Shown piece by piece: positions 50,285 through 57,611 of a DNA stretch of 64,000 bases. Each line of letters opens with the position of its first letter. Within the stretch, counting starts at the first letter, position 1. A program made the translations under genes and the position numbers. This DNA is from Verrucomicrobiales bacterium. Lineage in GTDB: Bacteria > Verrucomicrobiota > Verrucomicrobiia > Limisphaerales > UBA11320. Below the pieces are notes generated by a model that was given only the letters and a program-made list of their open reading frames with translations, searched no databases and was not told the origin of the DNA. The stretch covers positions 1 through 64,000 of the forward strand of contig JAEUHE010000001.1 of NCBI GenBank assembly GCA_016793885.1, in the 5' to 3' direction.

Positions 50285-51442
50285 ATGAGCAAATTTTACC
50301 AATCGGTGATCGGCGGAAAGCAGGGAGTCTGGGGATTCGCCATTCTCTTCCTGCTGCTGGGCGTCGTGTTGCCCTTCTCGCTGGAAATCTTCCGCCTCAA
50401 CTTGGTCGGGAAGTACCTGACCTTCGCGTTCGTCGCTGTGGGCCTCGTGCTGCTTTGGGGCAAGACCGGGGTGCTGAGCCTGGGGCAGGGGGTCTTCTTC
50501 GGACTGGGTGGCTATTGCATGGCCATGTTCCTGAAGCTCGAGGCTTCGGACCCCATCAGCACCAAGATTCAAAGCACCCCGGGAATTCCTGACTTCATGG
50601 ATTGGAACCAGCTGACCGCGCTCCCCGCCTTGTGGGTGCCGTTCAAAAGCTTCCCGTTCGCCGTGATCGCCATTATGGCCGTCCCCGGGCTGCTCGCCCT
50701 GATTCTGGGGTTCGCCATGTTCCGACGTCGAGTGGGCGGAGTGTACTTCGCCGTCATCACCCAGGCGCTGGCGCTGATCCTGTCCCTGGGTATTGATGGC
50801 AACCAGGGACTTACCGGGGGCCGTAACGGCATCACCGACCTCCGCACGCTGCTCGGGTGGGATATCCGCACCCAATCCGCGCAATACGTGCTCTATTTTG
50901 TGACCATCGGACTGCTCTTCGCGAGCATCCTGTTCTGTCGTTATGTGCTCAGCAGCAAGCTCGGACGGCTCCTCCTGGCGATGCGCGAGAAAGAGGATCG
51001 CGTGCGGTTCTCGGGCTATGATGTGGCCGCCTTGAAGATCTTCGTGTTCTGTCTGGCGGCCATGCTGAGCGGGATCGGTGGGGCGCTGTTTGTGCTCCAG
51101 GTCGGATTCATCAGTCCTTCACTGGTGGGAATCGTTCCTTCGATCGAGATGGTCATCTTCGCCGCCGTGGGTGGGAAGCTTTCCCTCTTCGGCGCCGTCT
51201 ACGGCACGCTGCTGGTCAACACCGGAAAGAGCCTCTTTTCCGAGACCTTCCCGCAGCTGTGGCTCTTCTGCATGGGCGGCTTGTTCATCGCCGTCGTCAT
51301 GTTCTTTCCGAATGGCATCGCTGGCGGTTGGGACGCGCTCGTTGCCCGCATTCGAAACTACCGCAAACGCGCTTCCACCGAAGCGCAAGACGTGGCGGCC
51401 GCGTCCGTCAAGCCCGTCATCCCTGGAGGTTCCAACTCATGA
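50285..51442 (+). CDS. urtC: ABC transporter permease UrtC
   Basis: 385 residues, LivM-type permease. About ten hydrophobic segments; LLLWGKTGVLSLGQGVFFGLGGYCMAMFLK is the family motif near the start, GNQGLTGGRNGITDL the conserved loop typical of UrtC, and LGRLLLAMREKEDRVRFSGYDVAALKIFVFCLAA the coupling region. The C-terminal FFPNGIAGG leads into a cytosolic tail of about 35 residues. Its stop overlaps the urtD start by 4 bases. Confidence 0.93.
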   Translation: MSKFYQSVIGGKQGVWGFAILFLLLGVVLPFSLEIFRLNLVGKYLTFAFVAVGLVLLWGKTGVLSLGQGVFFGLGGYCMAMFLKLEASDPISTKIQSTPGIPDFMDWNQLTALPALWVPFKSFPFAVIAIMAVPGLLALILGFAMFRRRVGGVYFAVITQALALILSLGIDGNQGLTGGRNGITDLRTLLGWDIRTQSAQYVLYFVTIGLLFASILFCRYVLSSKLGRLLLAMREKEDRVRFSGYDVAALKIFVFCLAAMLSGIGGALFVLQVGFISPSLVGIVPSIEMVIFAAVGGKLSLFGAVYGTLLVNTGKSLFSETFPQLWLFCMGGLFIAVVMFFPNGIAGGWDALVARIRNYRKRASTEAQDVAAASVKPVIPGGSNS

Positions 51443-52185
51443 GCTCAACCACTGACTATTTACTGGCCATCGAGGATCTGACCGTTTCCTTCGACGGATT
51501 CCGTGCGGTGGATCAACTGAATCTGTATCTGGACCAGGATGAACTCCGCGTCATCATCGGTCCGAACGGGGCGGGCAAGACGACGGTGCTCGACCTTATC
51601 TGCGGCAAAACCAAGGCGACCGCCGGAAGCATCAAGTTCCGCAACCGGGAGCTGGTGGGGCTGGCGGAGCATCAGATCGTTCGCGCCGGCATCGGCCGCA
51701 AGTTTCAAACTCCCTCCATCTACGAGAATCTTACGGTGTTCGAGAACCTCGAGATCTCGTTTCCGCGCGGCCGCAATGTTCTCGGGTGCCTCACCTTCCG
51801 TCGCACCGCGGACGTGACCGAGCAGATTCACAAGGTAGCCGAGGAGATTTATCTCTCCGAGTTTCTGGATATGGAGGGCGCGTTTCTGAGCCATGGGCAG
51901 AAGCAATGGCTTGAGATCGGCATGCTCCTGATGCAGGAGCCGGAGTTGCTCATGTTGGATGAGCCGGTGGCGGGAATGAGCCCCGCGGAGCGGGAAAAAA
52001 CCGCCAAGCTGCTGCAACGGATCTGCAAGGGGCGATCCATCATCATCATCGAACACGACATGGAGTTCGTGTCCCGCATCGCGCATCGCGTGACGGTTCT
52101 ACACCTGGGCAAGATCCTTACTGAAGGCACCATGGAGGAGATTCAAAGCAACCCGAAGGTTCAGGAGGTTTATCTGGGACATTGA
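51439..52185 (+). CDS. urtD: ABC transporter ATPase UrtD
   Basis: About 248 residues from the Met at 51439, fixed by the ATGA overlap with urtC; the frame is open further upstream only as a shadow. Walker A is IIGPNGAGKTTVLDL, the Q-loop region FQTPSIYENLTV, the linker FLSHGQKQWLEIGMLLMQ in place of the usual SGGQ, Walker B LLMLDEPVAGM and the switch His in IIIEHDMEFV. LSHGQKQWLEIG is characteristic of UrtD, which distinguishes it from LivG. It powers uptake with UrtE. It is followed by urtE after 47 bases. Confidence 0.93.
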   Translation: MSSTTDYLLAIEDLTVSFDGFRAVDQLNLYLDQDELRVIIGPNGAGKTTVLDLICGKTKATAGSIKFRNRELVGLAEHQIVRAGIGRKFQTPSIYENLTVFENLEISFPRGRNVLGCLTFRRTADVTEQIHKVAEEIYLSEFLDMEGAFLSHGQKQWLEIGMLLMQEPELLMLDEPVAGMSPAEREKTAKLLQRICKGRSIIIIEHDMEFVSRIAHRVTVLHLGKILTEGTMEEIQSNPKVQEVYLGH

Positions 52186-52232
52186 GCCCCGCAGGCGCCT
52201 CCCACCCGCGAACACACCCAAGCCAACCAAGT

Positions 52233-52922
52233 ATGCTGCAAATCACCCAACTCAACTCGGGGTACGGCCAAAGCCAAGTCATCTACGATGCGAACTTCAA
52301 GGTTCCGCCCGGCGAAATCCTCGCCATCATGGGGCGCAATGGCATGGGCAAAACGACGTTGCTCAAGTCGTTGATCGGGATCCTCCCGACCCGCAGTGGC
52401 TCGATCAAGGTCGGCGATGCGGAGCTGGCTGGGGTTCCTCCCTTTCAGCGTGTGGGCGCAGGAATGGCTTACGTCCCTCAAGGTCGGATGATCTTTCCGA
52501 CGCTCAGTGTCCTCGACAACATCCTCACCGGTGCCAAGGGGCCGATGTCCAAGAGCGCGATGGATGAGATCTACGCCCTCTTCCCGGTTCTCTTCGAGAT
52601 GCGCAAGCGTCGCGGTGGTAACCTCTCCGGCGGCCAACAACAACAACTCGCCATCGCTCGAGCTCTCGCCAGCAACCCGAAGGTGCTGATCCTCGACGAA
52701 CCCACCGAGGGCATCCAGCCTTCCATCATCAAAGACATCGCCCGCGCACTGAAGCAAATTCGGCAGATGCGCGGCCTGGCCATCGTGGTGACTGAGCAAG
52801 TCGTCAGCTTCATGATGGATGTCTGCGATCGCGTGCTCGTCATGGAGCGCGGCCGATTCATTCACGAAGAACTCCGCAAGGATGTCGATGCCAACAAGGT
52901 CAAAGCACTGCTGGCTGTCTAA
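52233..52922 (+). CDS. urtE: ABC transporter ATPase UrtE
   Basis: About 229 residues from the Met at 52233 (MLQITQLNSGYGQSQVI), the family start; a TTG upstream at 52182 overlaps urtD but is less likely. Walker A IMGRNGMGKTTLLKSL is the UrtE variant with Met in the loop. LSGGQQQQLAIARAL is the signature and LILDEPTEGIQPSII the Walker B, with the GIQPSII continuation typical of UrtE; VTEQVVSFMMD follows in the switch area. Works with UrtD on the UrtBC permease. It is followed by the formamidase gene after 56 bases. Confidence 0.93.
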   Translation: MLQITQLNSGYGQSQVIYDANFKVPPGEILAIMGRNGMGKTTLLKSLIGILPTRSGSIKVGDAELAGVPPFQRVGAGMAYVPQGRMIFPTLSVLDNILTGAKGPMSKSAMDEIYALFPVLFEMRKRRGGNLSGGQQQQLAIARALASNPKVLILDEPTEGIQPSIIKDIARALKQIRQMRGLAIVVTEQVVSFMMDVCDRVLVMERGRFIHEELRKDVDANKVKALLAV

Positions 52923-52978
52923 ACGCGCAACCCCTCTTACCCGCAACACAACCAACAACAAAAGCAACCACCAATCCT

Positions 52979-54325
52979 ATGCCTAGAAGCTCCCCCAAAC
53001 CTAGTATCATCACCCCAGGAAATCGTTTGGTCGACTCTCTCTCGAAGGCCAATGCGAAGGGATTCACCTTGCGGACGACTCCCACCGCCGCTCCGGGCCT
53101 TTCCCGCAAGCCGCTGATCGAGGTCGACTTGAAAACCCCTGCGGACCAGCAGGATGTGATTCACAACCGTTGGCACCCGGACATCCCGATGATTGCGCGG
53201 GTCAAGCCGGGGGATGAATTTCGGGTTCAGTGCGTGGATTGGACCGGTGGCCAGATCGGCTATAACAACAACGCCGCGGACGTGCGCGATGTCGATCTGA
53301 CCAAGGTGCATTACCTCAGCGGCCCGATTGAAGTGGTCGGGGCGGAACCCGGCGATCTTCTCGTCGTTGATATTTTGGACATCGGCACGCTGACGGACTC
53401 CGAGTGGGGTTTCACGGGCATCTTTGCCAAGGAGAACGGCGGAGGGTTTCTGACGGAGCACTATCCCGAGGCTCGCAAGGCGTGTTGGGATTTCCACGGT
53501 GTGTATACCTCGTCCAAGCAGATTCCCGGCGTGAACTTTGCTGGAATCATGCATCCCGGTTTGATTGGATGCCTGCCGTCGAAGAAGCTCCTGGATACCT
53601 GGAACAAGCGGGAGGCCGCCCTGGTGGCCACGGATCCCCGCCGCGTTCCGCCGCTGGCGGCGCTTCCCGACGCGAGCACCGCTCACTTGGGCACCATGAG
53701 CCCGGAGAAGGCCAAGATCGCGGCGCGCGAGGCAGCACGCACCGTCCCGCCCCGGGAGCATGGCGGCAACTGCGACATCAAGAACCTCAGCCGTGGATCC
53801 CGGGTGTTCTTCCCGGTTTACGTCAAGGGCGCGGGGTTGTCCATGGGTGATATCCATTTCTCCCAGGGCGACGGCGAGATCACCTTCTGCGGTGCGATCG
53901 AGATGGCGGGCTGGCTCGATCTTCGAGTGGCCGTCATCAAAGGCGGGATGCAGAAGTACGGGATCATCAATCCGATCTTCCAACCCAGCCCGGTGGAACC
54001 GCGCTACCTCCGTCACCTGATCTTCGAAGGAATCTCGGTCGACGAGGCTGGAAAGCAATACTACCTGGATGCTCACGTGGCCTACCGACGTGCCTGTCTG
54101 AATGCCATCGAGTACCTGAAGAAGTTCGGCTACACCGGCGAGCAGGCCTACGCGATTCTGGGGACTGCGCCGGTGGAGGGTCGGATCAGCGGCATTGTCG
54201 ACATCCCGAACGCCTGTGCGACGGTGGCGATCCCGACGGAGATCTTCGACTTCGATATCACGCCCACGGCCAAAGGTCCCACCAAGATGATCAAAGGCAA
54301 AGCGGACCTGTCGGTGGCCAAGTGA
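52979..54325 (+). CDS. fmdA: Formamidase
   Basis: 448 residues, FmdA/AmdA acetamidase-formamidase family. Landmarks: HNRWHPDIPMIARVKPGDEFRVQCVDWTGGQIGYNNNAADV, HYLSGPIEVVGAEPGDLLVVDI, VNFAGIMHPGLIGCLPS, HGGNCDIKNLSRGSRVFFPVYVKGAGLSMGDIHFSQGDGE, and the tail TEIFDFDI. It hydrolyses formamide to formate and ammonia in the cytosol. The N-terminus is about 30-35 residues longer than that of Methylophilus FmdA; the extension is polar. Placement after urtABCDE mirrors the fmd clusters in which the transporter imports short amides and urea, so the transporter may prefer amides. Confidence 0.92.
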   Translation: MPRSSPKPSIITPGNRLVDSLSKANAKGFTLRTTPTAAPGLSRKPLIEVDLKTPADQQDVIHNRWHPDIPMIARVKPGDEFRVQCVDWTGGQIGYNNNAADVRDVDLTKVHYLSGPIEVVGAEPGDLLVVDILDIGTLTDSEWGFTGIFAKENGGGFLTEHYPEARKACWDFHGVYTSSKQIPGVNFAGIMHPGLIGCLPSKKLLDTWNKREAALVATDPRRVPPLAALPDASTAHLGTMSPEKAKIAAREAARTVPPREHGGNCDIKNLSRGSRVFFPVYVKGAGLSMGDIHFSQGDGEITFCGAIEMAGWLDLRVAVIKGGMQKYGIINPIFQPSPVEPRYLRHLIFEGISVDEAGKQYYLDAHVAYRRACLNAIEYLKKFGYTGEQAYAILGTAPVEGRISGIVDIPNACATVAIPTEIFDFDITPTAKGPTKMIKGKADLSVAK

Positions 54326-54335
54326 GGACACCCGT

Positions 54336-54650
54336 ATGCCGATTTACGAATATCATTGCGAGTCGTGCGGGGTGTTCGACCTCATGCGAACCCTTCAGCA
54401 ATCCAGCCAGTCCGCCACTTGTCCCGAGTGCGGTGGGCCGGCGCAAAAGCAGTTCACCGTCGTCAACCTGCGCGGGACCACTCCGGCGGTCAGGATGGCT
54501 CACGAGACCAATGAGCGCAGCGCTCATGCGCCACATGTCTGCAGCTCCGGCTGCGGGCACTCGCATGCGCCACGCCGCGGAGCCACCGACCGCCCGGTGC
54601 TCCAACGCTCCACCAAGCGCAATCGCCGCCCCTGGATGTTGGGCCATTGA
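54336..54650 (+). CDS. fmdB: FmdB-type zinc-ribbon regulator-like protein
   Basis: 104 residues. The N-terminal 45 residues are the FmdB zinc ribbon: MPIYEYHCESCGVFDLM with CxxC, then CPECGGPAQKQF with the second CxxC. A variable region with a CSSGCGHSHAP metal-site-like stretch and a basic tail follow. FmdB was named as a putative regulator of formamidase and often accompanies amide-utilisation genes; its mode of action is not established. It lies 10 bases after the fmdA stop and ends the operon. Confidence 0.88.
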   Translation: MPIYEYHCESCGVFDLMRTLQQSSQSATCPECGGPAQKQFTVVNLRGTTPAVRMAHETNERSAHAPHVCSSGCGHSHAPRRGATDRPVLQRSTKRNRRPWMLGH

Positions 54651-54750
54651 CGCTGTTGAGAATTTGGTGAAAGAACACGCTGCTTGGGAGCAGTAGTCAC
54701 CAGGCGGTCGGCCGTGAGGGGACGGCTGGCCGCTATTTTCTTTCCCGGGT

Positions 54751-54778
54751 TTGCCCTTGACTGGGCAAACATTATAGC
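54751..54778 (+). promoter_or_regulatory. Possible promoter with TTGCCC/GGGCAA palindrome
   Basis: TTGCCC (54751) and TATAGC (54773) have a 16-base spacing and lie about 110 bases before the next gene's ATG. TTGCCCttgactGGGCAA is an exact inverted repeat around the -35, so it may also be an operator. Weak but specific. Confidence 0.35.
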
Positions 54779-54886
54779 GGTAAGTCGGGATGGTACCCCG
54801 GCCATCTGTCCTCCACCGGACTTCTCATCGTCACGTCCGGCGGGGCTAGATTCGGTGGCTTGAGGGGGCATGACTCGACTTATCCT

Positions 54887-57442
54887 ATGAAGACCTTTTC
54901 GTACCCTGCTTGGTCGCGCTTTTGGGCGGTCGCTGGCCTCAGCGCTTCACTTTCCTCCCTCTGCACCGCGCAAGTTCCGGCCGACAATTTTTGGCCTAAC
55001 CCCAGTTTCGAGGAAGGAGTCGAGCTAGATTTACCGACGGGCACGCCGACGGGGTGGGCTCGGGGTGGCAGCAACCCGGCGCTCTGCGAGATGACCACCG
55101 CGCTGTCCTCGAGCCCAATTCATGCGCTGCTGGTGAATGACACGGATACGCAGGGCTATGCGGAGTGGTATTCCAACCTCAGCTTGGAAGGGCTCGTGAA
55201 TGGCGGGGAAACCGTCAACCTAAGGTGGCAGGAAGCCTATCAGATCGCGGGAGGAGAGATGCGGGTGACAGTCCTCTTCTGGAGTGCGAATAACACTCTG
55301 CTCAGCCAGAACCACTTCGTAGTGCGCGGTGCCAGCGCGGGCTGGAACGGGGACTTGGCCTCCTCCTCCCTGACGGCTCGCCTCGAACCGTTGACGGTGC
55401 CGAGCGGCGCCACCCGGCTTCAGCTCTCACTGGTTTCGGGAGGAGCCCTTTCGGTGACGGGTGAAATGCTGATCGACGATGTGTCTGTCACCAAACCCCG
55501 ACAACCCATCCTCCTGCCCGGTAATTTTTGGGTCAACCCGACGTTTGAGAGCGGCCAGGACCTCGACCAATCCACGGGCACCCCGTCCGGATGGAACCGG
55601 GGAGGCAGTGATCCGCTGATCAACCAGGTCAGTGCCGAAAACTCCCAGAGTCCCTCGCACGCCTTGGCGGTTGTGGATGCCGATGCCGCCAACTATGGCG
55701 AGTGGTATGCGGACGTGGGGCTCGGCGGGCGTGCCAATCCCGGCGATTCGCTCCAGGTTCAGTGGTTCCAGGTGCATGACATCAGCGGGGGTGAGATGCG
55801 GGTATCGATTCTCTTTTTCGACGCAGCGGATGGTGTGGTTGGACAAAACCATTTCCCGGTGACGGGCCAAAGCGACGGGTGGTCTGGATCGATCGGCGCC
55901 TCGCCCCTGGTCAAGCGCTCCGCCCGGGTGACGGTTCCGGATGCGGCGGCGAAGCTGCGGGTTAGCCTGGTCTCGGGCGGGCCGGCGGAAACCCTGGGCG
56001 CTCTGCTGATCGATGATCTGTCCATTGCCACCGTTCCCAACACCCTGTTGTCCGGCAACGTCTGGCCCAACTCCACTTTTGAGGAAGGAACAAATTTGGA
56101 TGAGGCTGGTGGAACCCCGTTGGCGTGGAATCGTGGTGGCAGTGATGTCGGGATCAATCAGGTGACGACGAATCTGGCGAGTAGCCCGACCCACGCCTTG
56201 GCGGTCGTCGACACCAACACGGCGGGTTTCGGAGAGTGGTATGCCAACCTGGATTTAAGCGGCGTAGCGGCCGCTGGGGACACTCTCAAGCTGCAGTGGT
56301 ATGAGGCTTTCCAAGTTCAGGAGGGCGGGGAAATGAGGCTCACCGTGCTGTTCTGGACCGCGGCGAATGCGCTGGTTGGCGAGCAGCACTACGTGGCGCG
56401 TGGGCAAAGTCCCGGCTGGACCGGCTCTGTGACGGGCTCCACGTTGGGGCGTCGGGTGGATCGTTTGGTGGTGCCTGCGGGGGCGACGCGACTCCAAGTC
56501 TCGCTGGTTTCCGGAGGATCTCCCTCCACGACTGGCGTGATGGTCGTCGACGATCTCTCCATCGCCGTCCTGCCCCCCGGCGATATCCTGGTGGGGAACT
56601 TTTGGCCCAACCCGACCTTCGAAGAAGGAAGTGATCTCGATGATCCGGGGGCTGGACTGCCCGCCGGTTGGGGCCGTGGAGGTTCGGACGGACGCGTCTG
56701 CCAGGTTTCGACGGCTCGAGCTATGAGTGGCTCCCATGCTCTCGCCTTGGTGGATGACAACGACAATGGGTATGGGGAGTGGTATCAAACGATATCCTTG
56801 GAAGGCAAGGCACGGGCAGGTGAGCTGCTCGATCTCCAGTGGTATGAGCTTTTTAACACCACGGGCGATATGCGGTTCACCGTGCTCTTCTTCAAGGCGG
56901 GTGGAGGGCTGGTGCTGCAGAAGCATTTCATTGTTCGGGGACAAAGCGAGGGATGGGCGGGTACCGTTGCCGCCTCTCCATTTGTGCGGCGTTTCGAACA
57001 GCTTACCGTGCCAGAGGAGGCGGTTAGCATGTTGATTTCTCTAGTCTCGGCCGGGCCCCTCAATGTGAAGGGGGTGATGCTGGTGGATGATCTCTCGGTG
57101 CGAGTCTTTCCTGCAGATCTCGACTCCGATGGCGATGGCGCTTCGGACGGCGATGAACAGCTGGCCGGAACGGATCCGGCGGATAAGAACTCGGTGCTGG
57201 CCTTGTCGATCGCCCCTTCCGCGGGCGCAGGGTTGTCCCTGTCGTGGCCAACGGTCGCTCAGAAAACCTACTCGCTCTGCGTCAGCGACTCACTGGAGGG
57301 TGAATACCTGCCGGTTCCCGGGGCGGAAAGCCTGACCTCACTGGACGGCCAGCCACTGTCGGTGGCGATCGATGATCGGCTGGCAGCGAGCCATCGGTTT
57401 TATCGAGTGAAGCTTCTAGTGGAGCCGCCAGCCGAAGAATGA
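54887..57442 (+). CDS. Exported protein with four tandem beta-sandwich repeats
   Basis: About 851 residues from the Met at 54887, chosen because it begins a signal peptide (WAVAGLSASLSSLCTAQ). Four units of about 178-181 residues follow, each opening with N-F/V-W-x-N-P/S-x-F-E (NFWPNPSFEEG, NFWVNPTFESG, NVWPNSTFEEG, NFWPNPTFEEG) and ending near a [IV]DDLS[IV] strand; they resemble carbohydrate-binding-type domains. An Asp-rich calcium-binding stretch (DLDSDGDGASDGDEQLAGTDP) follows, then a terminal module with SLSWPTVAQKTYSLCVSDSLEG ending HRFYRVKLL. The same terminal module type occurs in three other exported proteins of the window. Ligand unknown; surface attachment or polysaccharide binding is plausible. 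Confidence 0.78.
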   Translation: MKTFSYPAWSRFWAVAGLSASLSSLCTAQVPADNFWPNPSFEEGVELDLPTGTPTGWARGGSNPALCEMTTALSSSPIHALLVNDTDTQGYAEWYSNLSLEGLVNGGETVNLRWQEAYQIAGGEMRVTVLFWSANNTLLSQNHFVVRGASAGWNGDLASSSLTARLEPLTVPSGATRLQLSLVSGGALSVTGEMLIDDVSVTKPRQPILLPGNFWVNPTFESGQDLDQSTGTPSGWNRGGSDPLINQVSAENSQSPSHALAVVDADAANYGEWYADVGLGGRANPGDSLQVQWFQVHDISGGEMRVSILFFDAADGVVGQNHFPVTGQSDGWSGSIGASPLVKRSARVTVPDAAAKLRVSLVSGGPAETLGALLIDDLSIATVPNTLLSGNVWPNSTFEEGTNLDEAGGTPLAWNRGGSDVGINQVTTNLASSPTHALAVVDTNTAGFGEWYANLDLSGVAAAGDTLKLQWYEAFQVQEGGEMRLTVLFWTAANALVGEQHYVARGQSPGWTGSVTGSTLGRRVDRLVVPAGATRLQVSLVSGGSPSTTGVMVVDDLSIAVLPPGDILVGNFWPNPTFEEGSDLDDPGAGLPAGWGRGGSDGRVCQVSTARAMSGSHALALVDDNDNGYGEWYQTISLEGKARAGELLDLQWYELFNTTGDMRFTVLFFKAGGGLVLQKHFIVRGQSEGWAGTVAASPFVRRFEQLTVPEEAVSMLISLVSAGPLNVKGVMLVDDLSVRVFPADLDSDGDGASDGDEQLAGTDPADKNSVLALSIAPSAGAGLSLSWPTVAQKTYSLCVSDSLEGEYLPVPGAESLTSLDGQPLSVAIDDRLAASHRFYRVKLLVEPPAEE

Positions 57443-57611
57443 GTCTAAACCGGCCAGGCCTTACCACCTCGCACCAACGGGGAGTGGACCGATGACTCTG
57501 GTTCCCCCTGTTTCATGGTCGCTCCTCGGACGAGCGATCCGTTTCAGCCCCCGGACGCGCAGCCAAGCATGTCAGGTGAGGCGCGTCGGAGTCCTGAAGA
57601 CGTACCTCTCC

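Noticed and set aside
52937-54331. Long open frame (464 codons) on the minus strand
   Set aside because: It lies exactly opposite fmdA, which has strong family motifs; the antisense product is His/Arg-rich with no fold or family feature, as expected from GC-rich codon bias.
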